From contig JBLYYE010000043.1 in assembly GCA_048549915.1 (NCBI GenBank), forward strand, positions 24,961 to 88,960: DNA of 64,000 bases, in the 5' to 3' direction. This DNA is from LSUCC0057 sp048549915. GTDB taxonomy: Bacteria > Pseudomonadota > Gammaproteobacteria > Pseudomonadales > Porticoccaceae. Position 1 is the stretch's first letter; each line of letters opens with the position of its first letter. Positions 43,865 to 52,260 of this stretch are shown one piece after another. Below the pieces are notes generated by a model. It saw nothing but the letters and a program-made list of their open reading frames with translations. It did not search any database and had not been told where the DNA came from. The translations under genes were made by a program, and so were the position numbers.

Positions 43865-44173
43865 TTACTCCGCCTCAGCGACGATGCCGCCGGCCAGCTC
43901 AGCAGCCAGTGCTGCGGTGAGATCGTCTAACGCCATGGCATCTTCTGCGGCAACGATCTCAAAGTCTTGCTCAACTTCGGTAAGGATATCTGGGGTGACA
44001 AAACCCTCTTCGATTTCGCGCAGAGCGATAACGGTGGGTTTGTCGTTTTCTTCGGCTACCATTGGCTCGCGGCCTTCGACAGCAAGTTGGCGAGCGCGTT
44101 TAGCGCCAACCAGGACCAGTTCAAAACGGTTTTCGACGTGGTCGAGACAATCTTCTACAGTGATGCGAGCCAT
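43865..44173 (-). CDS. rpoZ: RNA polymerase omega subunit
   Basis: 102 residues beginning MARITVEDCLDHVENRFELVLVG, typical of gammaproteobacterial omega. Omega stabilises the beta' subunit and, with DksA, helps ppGpp act on RNA polymerase. The C terminus is acidic. The spoT neighbour is standard. Confidence 0.97.
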   Translation of the reverse strand: MARITVEDCLDHVENRFELVLVGAKRARQLAVEGREPMVAEENDKPTVIALREIEEGFVTPDILTEVEQDFEIVAAEDAMALDDLTAALAAELAGGIVAEAE

Positions 44174-44258
44174 GTTTACTCCGGCAAAATACTAAATAAT
44201 AGAGGGAACCCCCCAAAGGACCTGTTATTTTAGCGGCCTTAGTGCCCCACCACAACTG

Positions 44259-44876
44259 TTAGCTTTCAGTCAATTCTTGCAAAAGTTCAGCGTGCCGAGT
44301 TTGCTGTTGTGCCATACGCGCCCTCTGGCTGGTCACAATGGCGACCAACTGTTCCAGTGCAGCGTCGAACTGATCGTTAATTATTAAGTAATTGGCCGCT
44401 GCGTAGTGACGCATTTCGGCCTGAGCGGCGGCGACACGAGCCTCGATAACCTCAATAGTGTCTTGACCGCGGCCGTCTAAGCGCTGGCGCAATGCCGCCA
44501 GCGAAGGGGGCAAAATAAAAATACTCACCGCAGCGGGATAGAGGCTGCGAATTTGTTCTGCACCTTGATAATCGATCTCTAAAATAATGTCGTTACCGCT
44601 CGCCAAAGTGTTGTCGACCCACTGCTTGGAGGTACCGTAAAAATTGCCGTGTACCTCGGCCCACTCCAAAAAGTCACCGCTGCGACGGTTTGCGGCAAAT
44701 GTATCGCGATCGATAAAGTGGTAATTGACACCATCGGCCTCACCTGGGCGCGGGGCCCTAGTGGTGTGCGAGACAGAAACAGTTAGTTGCGACACTTGTG
44801 GTAACAGTGCGCCAACTAAACTGGTTTTGCCCGCCCCCGATGGAGCGGAGATGATAAACAGAGAGCCGCTGCTCAT
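44259..44876 (-). CDS. gmk: Guanylate kinase
   Basis: 205 residues converting GMP to GDP with ATP. P-loop SAPSGAGKTSL, the GMP-binding VSHTTRAPRPGE and the YGTSKQWVD stretch are all present. It is upstream of rpoZ on the same strand with an 85-base gap. The 269 bases before it (44877-45145) separate it from yicC and show only a weak AAGCCC/GGGCTT hairpin near 45097-45118. Confidence 0.96.
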   Translation of the reverse strand: MSSGSLFIISAPSGAGKTSLVGALLPQVSQLTVSVSHTTRAPRPGEADGVNYHFIDRDTFAANRRSGDFLEWAEVHGNFYGTSKQWVDNTLASGNDIILEIDYQGAEQIRSLYPAAVSIFILPPSLAALRQRLDGRGQDTIEVIEARVAAAQAEMRHYAAANYLIINDQFDAALEQLVAIVTSQRARMAQQQTRHAELLQELTES

Positions 44877-45145
44877 GGCAAAAAACCCAACTTGTTAAAA
44901 GAGAGTCCATTCTACTCAGAGCGGTATGGTTATGGATAGTAGATATCTGTCTGGATTGCGTCACAAAAAGTATAAACAAGAACGGGTCAAAAAATTATGG
45001 TTATTGATGTCTAGGCAATAATATAAAATGAAAAGACGACAGCAAAATGTTAATACAGTCATTCCAGATCTAATCCCTTTCGCGTCGCTCCGTCGAAGCC
45101 CAGTATTTACCGGGCTTTATAAGAATTAAAAGATCCTACAGGAAT

Positions 45146-46009
45146 CTATTCAATATTCTGAATCTGCTCGCGTATCTGCTCAATCAACACTTTGAGCTCA
45201 ACCGACACTTGCGTGGTGAGGCTGGCGAGTGATTTAGAGCCCAGTGTGTTGGCTTCGCGGTTGAGCTCTTGCATTAAAAAGTCTAAGCGGCGGCCGCTGG
45301 GTTTTTTGTCGGCAAGTGCGCGGCGTATTTCTGTGATGTGAGTTTCTAAGCGGTCGAGCTCTTCGTCGACATCGGCGCGGTTGGCAATAATCACCATCTC
45401 TTGTTCGAGGCGCTGTGAGTCGAGCTCGGCGGTAAACTCTTCTAACTTAGTGCGCAGCCGTTGACGCTGCTGGTCAAGTATAGCCGGCAGCTCTGCGCGT
45501 ACTAAATTCACTTGTTCGCCAATAGCGACGAGCCGCTGTTCTATCAGCTCGGCGAGTTTGTCACCTTCGCGTTGGCGGGCACTGACAAGCTCTGTCACCG
45601 TCTCTGTAAAGCAGGCTTTAACGGCCTCTTGTAGGACATCGTTATCTACCTGTTGTTCTTTAATGACCCCTGGCCAGCGCAATACATCGAGTGCAGAGAG
45701 CGGTGCCGGGTTGTTCATATTGGCCGCCAGCTGCTCGGCCAGTTTGAGGTATTGTTCAGCAACCGTGAGATCGGCAGAAACTGCGCTATCACCCTGATTG
45801 AAGGCGAGCGAGATAGATATATCGAGCTTGCCGCGAGTGAGCTTTTGCCGGGCCTGTTCGCGCAGTGCCATCTCGCTGGCGCGCACGCTGTCTGGCATGC
45901 GAAAGTGTGTTTCCAAGTAGCGGCTATTGACCGAGCGCAGCTCGCAACTCACGGCTCCCCAATTAGTCTCCAAGGTGTGGCGGGCAAAGGCGGTCATACT
46001 GCGTGGCAT
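45146..46009 (-). CDS. yicC: YicC/YloC family endoribonuclease
   Basis: 287 residues. MPRSMTAFARHTLETNWGAVSCELRSVNSRYLE at the N terminus and the C-terminal EVDRLETH-like DRLETHITEIRRALADKKPSGRRLDFLMQELNREANTLGSKS are the family hallmarks. YicC proteins are reported to be RNases acting on small RNAs. It is divergent from rph, as in E. coli and Pseudomonas. Confidence 0.95.
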   Translation of the reverse strand: MPRSMTAFARHTLETNWGAVSCELRSVNSRYLETHFRMPDSVRASEMALREQARQKLTRGKLDISISLAFNQGDSAVSADLTVAEQYLKLAEQLAANMNNPAPLSALDVLRWPGVIKEQQVDNDVLQEAVKACFTETVTELVSARQREGDKLAELIEQRLVAIGEQVNLVRAELPAILDQQRQRLRTKLEEFTAELDSQRLEQEMVIIANRADVDEELDRLETHITEIRRALADKKPSGRRLDFLMQELNREANTLGSKSLASLTTQVSVELKVLIEQIREQIQNIE

Positions 46010-46091
46010 GGTGTGCTCTCTCGATGGTAGCGTTTGAATGCCACTATTCTAACAAACTTAGCGGCTTACAGAGCGCGAGCCGGTTTAAGTT

Positions 46092-46100
46092 TGCTACAAT
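46092..46100 (+). promoter_or_regulatory. Candidate extended -10 promoter of rph-pyrE
   Basis: TGCTACAAT gives a TGn extension directly before a TACAAT -10, about 63 bases ahead of the rph ATG. There is no good -35, which an extended -10 would tolerate. Confidence 0.4.
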
Positions 46101-46162
46101 CGCGCCTCTTATTTTGGTCTGGCTTTACGCCAGTTTTTGATTCAGCTTTTAAGGTACCTGTT

Positions 46163-46885
46163 ATGGCCCGTCCCAGCGGCAGACGCGCAGAGCAACTGCG
46201 CCCAGTAAAAATCACTCGCAACTACACTGTCCACGCCGAGGGCTCGGTATTGGTAGAGTTTGGTGATACCAAGGTGATCTGCACCGCTTCGGTTGAACAG
46301 GGTGTGCCGCGTTTTTTGCGTGGCAGTGGCCAGGGTTGGATTACGGCTGAATACGGTATGTTGCCGCGGTCCACCGGTTCGCGCATGGGCCGCGAGGCTG
46401 CGCGTGGAAAACAGGGTGGGCGCACGCAAGAGATCCAGCGCCTGATTGGCCGCTCGCTGCGCGCTGCGGTGGATATGAAAAAACTTGGTGAAGTGACAAT
46501 TACAGTCGACTGCGATGTTATTCAAGCCGACGGCGGCACGCGCACAGCGTCGATCACCGGCGCCTGTGTGGCACTGGTGGATGCGCTTAACTATTTGCAG
46601 CGCAAGAAGTCACTCAAAGCCGATCCGCTCGAATGTATGGTGGCAGCGGTTTCAGTGGGGATATACAACGGTGAGCCGGTGCTCGACTTAGATTATGCTG
46701 AAGACTCCACTGCAGAGACTGACATGAACGTAGTGATGACCAGTGCCGGCGGCTTTATTGAGGTGCAGGGTACTGCAGAGGCAGCGCCGTTTAGCGCCGA
46801 CGAAATGGCGGCAATGATGGCGCTGGCACACAAAGGCATTGAAGATTTAGTGCGCGTACAACAGATGGCGCTGGCGCAGGGTTAA
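46163..46885 (+). CDS. rph: Ribonuclease PH
   Basis: Phosphorolytic 3'-5' exoribonuclease of 240 residues that trims tRNA 3' ends. It begins MARPSGRRAEQLRPVKI, with GVPRFLRGSGQGWITAEYGMLP, and ends VRVQQMALAQG. The ATG at 46163 gives the standard start; the reading frame is open further upstream but without family similarity. It precedes pyrE by 12 bases. Confidence 0.96.
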   Translation: MARPSGRRAEQLRPVKITRNYTVHAEGSVLVEFGDTKVICTASVEQGVPRFLRGSGQGWITAEYGMLPRSTGSRMGREAARGKQGGRTQEIQRLIGRSLRAAVDMKKLGEVTITVDCDVIQADGGTRTASITGACVALVDALNYLQRKKSLKADPLECMVAAVSVGIYNGEPVLDLDYAEDSTAETDMNVVMTSAGGFIEVQGTAEAAPFSADEMAAMMALAHKGIEDLVRVQQMALAQG

Positions 46886-46897
46886 GGGGGCAGAGCG

Positions 46898-47542
46898 ATG
46901 AGCGATAACTACCAACAACAGTTTCTCGATACTGCGCTGACTAGTGGCGCACTGAAGTTTGGCGAGTTCACTTTAAAGTCCGGCCGGGTTTCGCCGTACT
47001 TTTTTAACGCCGGGCAGTTCTATACCGGCCGCGCCTTAGCGACGCTGGGGCGCTGTTATGCGGCGGCGATTGTCGACTCAGGCATAGAGTTTGATGTGCT
47101 GTTTGGCCCCGCCTATAAAGGCATCACCCTCGCCGCTGCTACCGCAGTGGCACTGGCCGAGCAGTATGGCCGCGATGTGCCCTACTGCTTTAACCGCAAA
47201 GAGGCAAAAACCCACGGTGAGGGGGGTGTGATGGTTGGCGCTCCGCTCGAAGGGCGCGTCTTGATTATTGATGATGTGATTACTGCCGGCACTGCTATCC
47301 GCGAAGTGATGGCGATTGTAGAGGCCGCAGGTGCTTCGGCCAGTGGTGTAGTGATCGGGCTGGATCGCAAAGAGCGCGGTCAGGGTGCGCTGTCGGCGAT
47401 TCAAGAGGTTGAGCAACAGTTTGCTATCCGTGTCGCGAGTATCGCCAGTGTCGACGACATTGTGGACTATGTTGCTGGGCGCGAAGAGCTGGCCGAAATG
47501 TTGGCGCCGATGCAGAATTATCGCGCCGAGTACGGAGTCTAA
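46898..47542 (+). CDS. pyrE: Orotate phosphoribosyltransferase
   Basis: 214 residues forming orotidine monophosphate from orotate and PRPP. The PRPP motif is VLIIDDVITAGTA, with SGRVSPYFFNAGQF and GPAYKGITLAA at the substrate sites. It sits directly after rph; in Pseudomonas crc lies between or beside these, and it is absent here. Its stop overlaps the convergent ATP-grasp gene by 4 bases. Confidence 0.97.
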   Translation: MSDNYQQQFLDTALTSGALKFGEFTLKSGRVSPYFFNAGQFYTGRALATLGRCYAAAIVDSGIEFDVLFGPAYKGITLAAATAVALAEQYGRDVPYCFNRKEAKTHGEGGVMVGAPLEGRVLIIDDVITAGTAIREVMAIVEAAGASASGVVIGLDRKERGQGALSAIQEVEQQFAIRVASIASVDDIVDYVAGREELAEMLAPMQNYRAEYGV

Positions 47543-49197
47543 AGCTCGCCTACTATCGCCAGCGCATCGAGCTGGCGGTTGAGTAATAGTGCGCGCAGTT
47601 GCTGGCGCCCTTTTAATAGGGAGGGCGCTACAGCGCGGTTGTCACCCCAGCTTATCTCGCCGCTCTCTGAGTTGAGTAGGGCGGCATTGAGGCCGCTTGC
47701 TTGCCATTCGGTTAACTGTCTTGCTGCGGGCTCAGCCTCGTTGGCTGCGAAAGTCTCTATGGGGATCATGCCGACGTTGAGTAAGTAGTCGTTCAAAAAT
47801 TTAGGTATGCGTCCACGCGAAACTTCGCCGCTGCCAAACCTTGGCTGAAAATTAAGCTCATTAATCACCGCATTGCCTTGGTGCCAAGGCACCGAAATAT
47901 CCTCGCAAATAATATCCACCCCGACCGTATCAAGCCCCACTGCGCTGGCCGCTTTGATAGCAATAGCAACGTTGTCAGGGTGAGTAATAGCGGTAACATC
48001 GATACTGCCACCACCGCTGGCGGTAGATTCAATTAGGCGCAGTGGTACGCTCTCGCCAGCAGCAGGAATGTAGTTGGGTTCTAAACGGAGTGTGGCTAGG
48101 TGTGCAATGGCCTCGTCATCTAAACTAGGCCGTTTCTCGCGTTGCCAACTCGGGCGGAGAAGCTCATTTTGGTAAGCGCGCTCAGCCAGTGTGGCAACGG
48201 TATCCTCGCCATTGCCGATAATATCGATAGCTGGTCTTTTAACGACATAGAGCAGTGCTCCGTTAGCAACAAAAAGGCGGTAACAGACGCCGTTGACCGG
48301 CTGTTCGACCAGAACCCCTTTTAGTTTGGAGTACTTTAACGCCAGCTCTACGGCGGGTTGAAGATCGGCTGAGTTGGCGATGTTCATCGACACGCCCTCT
48401 CCGCGCTCGCCATCGACGGGCTTTACGACTACGGGCCAGCCGATCTTTTCTGCGGCTTCTAAAGCCTGCCTATAGTCGTAGGCTACTACGTGGTTGGGAG
48501 TGGGCAGCCCGGTTTTTTTTAACAGATTGGTGGTGACTGCTTTGATGCTGGTGAGTTTGGCACCGATCATCGAATCTTGGTCTGAAACACTGTTAAACAG
48601 CAAGCGACGCGCGCTACCTATCCCCAGTGAATAAATACCCCCGCCTAGGTGCAACAAAGGGATTTCTGCCCTCTGTGCTGCCAGCAACACCGGCACGGTA
48701 GCACCGCCAGAAAAAACCCCTAGGCGAAGCTTGGGCAGTACCTGTCTGTCTAAATACTGGTTGAGTGCAGTGCGCTGTGCAGCATGGCACTCGAGTTGTT
48801 GGGCGTGTTTACAAAGTCGCAGCGCCTCGTGAAAAGCAAAGTTAAAGTTTTGCGCGGGAAGCTGAGCGAGAGTGGGCAGCAGTATTTTTAAACTCACTGT
48901 TTCGTCAGCGAGTTTTTCTAAGGCGACAGTAGCGGGTTTGAGCACAGGAATACCAGCGCTGTTAAGTAGTGTCAAAGCCACCTGTGCTGCGCCGGTTAAA
49001 AACAGCACAGTAGGCACAGTGAGAACAGCAGCGCTCGCGTCGTCAAAGTGCGCTGCAGGCATTCTTGGATCTATCTCGAGATGCCCATAAAGCCACTGTT
49101 CGAGCTGGGTGGTATCTACCTCGATCTGTTTAATGGTGAGGGTTAGCTCAACAGGTGCACTGTCATCCAGCACTGCTTGAATTTCGACGGGGGTCAT
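47539..49197 (-). CDS. Stand-alone ATP-grasp ligase, cyanophycin synthetase-like, unassigned
   Basis: 552 residues. The middle (about 205-480) is an ATP-grasp domain: LGIGSARRLLFNSVSDQDS, MIGAKLTSIKAVTTNLLKKTGLPTP, VVKPVDGERGEGVSMNI and the metal-binding GVDIICEDI and INELNFQPRF. This resembles the N-terminal ATP-grasp half of cyanophycin synthetase, but the Mur-ligase half with its own P-loop is missing. The first 190 residues form an extra domain that I do not recognise. Such enzymes join a carboxylate to an amine through an acyl phosphate, making peptides or amino-acid conjugates. The substrates are unknown. It is inserted between pyrE and slmA and faces pyrE. Confidence 0.8.
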   Translation of the reverse strand: MTPVEIQAVLDDSAPVELTLTIKQIEVDTTQLEQWLYGHLEIDPRMPAAHFDDASAAVLTVPTVLFLTGAAQVALTLLNSAGIPVLKPATVALEKLADETVSLKILLPTLAQLPAQNFNFAFHEALRLCKHAQQLECHAAQRTALNQYLDRQVLPKLRLGVFSGGATVPVLLAAQRAEIPLLHLGGGIYSLGIGSARRLLFNSVSDQDSMIGAKLTSIKAVTTNLLKKTGLPTPNHVVAYDYRQALEAAEKIGWPVVVKPVDGERGEGVSMNIANSADLQPAVELALKYSKLKGVLVEQPVNGVCYRLFVANGALLYVVKRPAIDIIGNGEDTVATLAERAYQNELLRPSWQREKRPSLDDEAIAHLATLRLEPNYIPAAGESVPLRLIESTASGGGSIDVTAITHPDNVAIAIKAASAVGLDTVGVDIICEDISVPWHQGNAVINELNFQPRFGSGEVSRGRIPKFLNDYLLNVGMIPIETFAANEAEPAARQLTEWQASGLNAALLNSESGEISWGDNRAVAPSLLKGRQQLRALLLNRQLDALAIVGEL

Positions 49198-49324
49198 ATC
49201 TATCCTTTATCCTATTTTGAACCCACATTGTCTCTCAGTGATGCAGTGTAGTGGTCAAGCGCGGTGGTAACTTATGTTCTGGTTAAAACAAAAGGATGAG
49301 GCTTTTCTGTGGGGTTACTCAACA

Positions 49325-49912
49325 CTAGGCTTTGCGCACCGCGCTATCTAGTACCGGCCACTGTTCCCGCCAACTCTGGCTGGGTTGGGTTTTAAATCGG
49401 CTGCGTACAAATTGGCTTATGCTGCCCTCGGCGCTCGCCAGCAGCAGGTTGGCCGCTGCGGTGGGTGGCAGTGTGAGCTTGAGCCCATCGCGTATTTCTG
49501 CTTCGCGCAACAGCTGGCGCAGCTGGGCTTCAATTCGTTCAAATAGTTGTTCGACTCTTTCATGCAGCCGCTCGGTCTCACCGGTCAGGGCGTCGCCGTT
49601 CAATATACGAGTGATACCGGGGTTGCGCTCGGCAAAAGTGACCAGCAAATTGAGTACTTTGCCACATTGCGTCAGTGCATCACCGGGTTCTTGGGCGAGG
49701 GTGTTGATGCGCCCCAAAAGTGCTTCTTCGACAAACTCAATAAGCCCTTCAAACATACGGGTCTTGCTCGGGAAGTGGCGATAGAGTGCCGCTTCTGAAA
49801 CGCCGACATCGGCCGCCAATGCAGCGGTGGTAATACGCCCGCCGGGGGCGTTTTGCAAACGGCTGGCCAGCGCCTGGAGTATGTCGTCTTTGCGTGAGCT
49901 GCGTGCAGTCAT
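49325..49912 (-). CDS. slmA: Nucleoid occlusion factor SlmA (TetR family)
   Basis: 195 residues. TetR HTH ITTAALAADVGVSEAALYRHFPSKTRMFEGLI and the SlmA-specific AERNPGITRILNGDALTGETERL are clear. SlmA binds DNA and blocks FtsZ assembly over the nucleoid. Its ATG overlaps the argB stop codon (ATGA at 49912-49909), so it is the last gene of the coaBC-algC-argB-slmA chain. Confidence 0.94.
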   Translation of the reverse strand: MTARSSRKDDILQALASRLQNAPGGRITTAALAADVGVSEAALYRHFPSKTRMFEGLIEFVEEALLGRINTLAQEPGDALTQCGKVLNLLVTFAERNPGITRILNGDALTGETERLHERVEQLFERIEAQLRQLLREAEIRDGLKLTLPPTAAANLLLASAEGSISQFVRSRFKTQPSQSWREQWPVLDSAVRKA

Positions 49913-50844
49913 GAGTTGCCCTCTTGGCTCTCGAGAATGGTTTCGGGTTCTTGGTCGGTAATCAGTGTGCCGACACCTTCGTCGGTGAAGATTTCCAGCA
50001 TCACTGCGTGTTCGACGCGGCCATCTATGATGTGCGCGCTGGCTACACCGCCCTTAACTGCGTCTAGCGCGCAGCGGATTTTGGGCAGCATGCCGCCATA
50101 AATAGTGCCATCGGCGATCAGTTCGTCAACGCGCTTAGTCGAGAGGCCGGTGAGTACATCGCCCTGCTTATCTTGCAAGCCAGCGACGTTGGTCAACAGC
50201 ATCAGTTTTTCTGCGCAGAGCACTTCGGCCATTTTACCGGCTACTAAGTCGGCGTTGATGTTGTAGCTGTTGCCCGCTTCGTCGACACCAATCGGGGCGA
50301 TCACTGGGATGTAATCCCCGGCCACCAGCAGGTCGATCACCGAGCGGTCGACCGCGGCTACCTCGCCCACCTGGCCGATATCGATGATTTCTGGCACGGC
50401 CATTTCAGGTGTCTTGTGCGAGACCTTTAATTTGCGTGCACGTATTAGGCGTCCATCTTTGCCTGTCAGCCCAAAGGCGTTGCCGCCGGCGCTATTGATC
50501 AGGTTGACGATATCGCCATTTACCGTTGCACCCAAAACCATCTCGACGACATCCATGGTCTTACTGTCAGTGACGCGCATGCCGTTCACAAAAGACGACT
50601 CAATGGCCAGTTTGTCGAGCAGCTCGCCAATTTGTGGGCCGCCGCCATGCACCACTACGGGGTTGATGCCGACCGTTTTCATCAACACGATATCGCGGGC
50701 AAAACTGCGCTTGAGCGCCTCGTCGACCATGGCGTTGCCGCCGTATTTAATGACTACGGTTTTACCCTGAAAGCGCTGAATATACGGTAGTGCTCGGGAG
50801 ATTACCTCAGCGGTGTGGGTAGCTTCTGTACGGCTTAATGACAT
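49909..50844 (-). CDS. argB: N-acetylglutamate kinase
   Basis: 311 residues, second step of arginine synthesis. Key stretches: KTVVIKYGGNAMVD, VVHGGGPQIGELL, GKDGRLIRARKL and NINADLVAGKMAEVL. The last 11 residues (EPETILESQEG) extend beyond the usual end. The start overlaps the algC end by 10 bases, so both are co-translated. Confidence 0.96.
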   Translation of the reverse strand: MSLSRTEATHTAEVISRALPYIQRFQGKTVVIKYGGNAMVDEALKRSFARDIVLMKTVGINPVVVHGGGPQIGELLDKLAIESSFVNGMRVTDSKTMDVVEMVLGATVNGDIVNLINSAGGNAFGLTGKDGRLIRARKLKVSHKTPEMAVPEIIDIGQVGEVAAVDRSVIDLLVAGDYIPVIAPIGVDEAGNSYNINADLVAGKMAEVLCAEKLMLLTNVAGLQDKQGDVLTGLSTKRVDELIADGTIYGGMLPKIRCALDAVKGGVASAHIIDGRVEHAVMLEIFTDEGVGTLITDQEPETILESQEGNS

Positions 50845-52253
50845 AGCGGTAGGTACTCATCAATGTGGGTTAACAGGGGGCGCAACTGATCGGCAAATTG
50901 CGTTTGGATACTCTTTAACTGAGCGACTGTGTTGGCCTCAAAGCGCAGTGTCAGCGCCGGGCCGGTATTCGAAGCGCGCACTAAGCCCCACCCGCAGGCA
51001 AAGTTAGCGCGCAGCCCGTCGAGCAAATTGATCTCGGCGCCGGGGAAGTTGGCGCGCGCTACAAATCTCTCTATCAGTGCAAATTTTTCGTGGTCGGCCA
51101 CCGGGACTAACAGCTCATCGCTGCTAACACTTTGCGGCAGTTCGGCGACTGCGGTGGCTAGGCTGCAGTCGCGCCTGTCGAGTAGCTGTAACAGCCGCGC
51201 TCCGGCATACAGGCCATCGTCAAACGGATACCAGCGGTCGGGGAAAAAGAAGTGGCCAGAAAACTCGCCGGCCAATGCGGCATCGCTGTCGCGCAGTGCT
51301 CGGCGGATAAAAGCGTGCCCAGTCTGGCAGAGCAGCGGTTTGCCGCCCGCGGCAGTGACTAGTTGCGCCAGTTGGTGGCTGCATTTAATGTCATAAACTA
51401 CCGTGCTGTCGGGGCTCTGGGCAAGCAGCTGCTGTGCAAAAAGCATCAGCAAGCGGTCGGGCCAGACGATAGCGCCGTCGCCACTGATGGCGACTAAGCG
51501 ATCGGCATCGCCGTCAAAAGCCAGCCCAAGCTCTGCCTGTTGCTCGACAACCGCCCGCTGCAGTTGGGCTAAATTGGCGGGGTCGGCAGGGTTGGGTGGG
51601 TGGCCGGGAAAGTGGCCATCGACCTCGCCATTAAGAACAGTCACTTGCATACCCAGGCGCTCAAACAGCGCGCGGGCAATAGGGCTGGCCACCGCATTGG
51701 CAGTATCGATCACTATTTTGCGCGGGCGTAGTGCCCTTTCGCCGGTCAGCTCCGCCACCATCGCCTGTAGGTAGGCTTCACCGCTGTTGACGCTTTGAAG
51801 GTGGCCGGTATCGACCACCGCATCGTCATGGCCAAAATCAACAAGTTCAGCAAGATTGATCAGTTGCTCTGGCGAGGCGACTTGGCGGCCAAAGTAGAGT
51901 TTAAAGCCGTTGTCTGTAGGTGGGTTGTGGCTGGCAGTTACCATGGCGCCACCGGCAGGATTGGGGTCGTTTTGGATGGCAAAATTGACAACAGGTGTAG
52001 GAACAGCGCCAAGGTCTACCACCTGACAGCCGTTTGCCACTAATCCGTTGATGAGTGCCGCTGCCAGAGTCGGGCTGCTCAGACGTTCATCGCGGCCGAC
52101 ATAAAAGCGCTGGCTGCGCTGTTCACCCAGCTCGCGAGCAATCGCTGCGGCCAGGGCGCCGGCAAAAGCAGGCGACAGCTCGCTGGCCTCGTTGCCGGCG
52201 CGGCCGCGCAAGTCATAGCGCCTAAAGGCGGGGTGTGGCTGGTGGGTGTTCAC
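50835..52253 (-). CDS. algC: Phosphomannomutase/phosphoglucomutase AlgC
   Basis: 472 residues moving phosphate on hexose phosphates, feeding alginate, LPS and other glycans. The phosphoserine loop is TASHNPPTDNG, the metal loop is FDGDADRL and the sugar-binding loop is GEFSGHFFF. Start choice: a GTG at 52253 lies 7 bases past the coaBC stop and places FRRYDLRG about nine residues in, as in known AlgC proteins; a TTG at 52283 would overlap coaBC. No dut gene lies between coaBC and algC, unlike the Pseudomonas order. Confidence 0.93.
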   Translation of the reverse strand: MNTHQPHPAFRRYDLRGRAGNEASELSPAFAGALAAAIARELGEQRSQRFYVGRDERLSSPTLAAALINGLVANGCQVVDLGAVPTPVVNFAIQNDPNPAGGAMVTASHNPPTDNGFKLYFGRQVASPEQLINLAELVDFGHDDAVVDTGHLQSVNSGEAYLQAMVAELTGERALRPRKIVIDTANAVASPIARALFERLGMQVTVLNGEVDGHFPGHPPNPADPANLAQLQRAVVEQQAELGLAFDGDADRLVAISGDGAIVWPDRLLMLFAQQLLAQSPDSTVVYDIKCSHQLAQLVTAAGGKPLLCQTGHAFIRRALRDSDAALAGEFSGHFFFPDRWYPFDDGLYAGARLLQLLDRRDCSLATAVAELPQSVSSDELLVPVADHEKFALIERFVARANFPGAEINLLDGLRANFACGWGLVRASNTGPALTLRFEANTVAQLKSIQTQFADQLRPLLTHIDEYLPLCH

Positions 52254-52260
52254 GCGGCGA

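Noticed and set aside
45097..45118. Terminator after yicC (AAGCCC/GGGCTT)
   Set aside because: The stem is six pairs with a ten-base loop and no T run on either strand, so it is noted only in passing.
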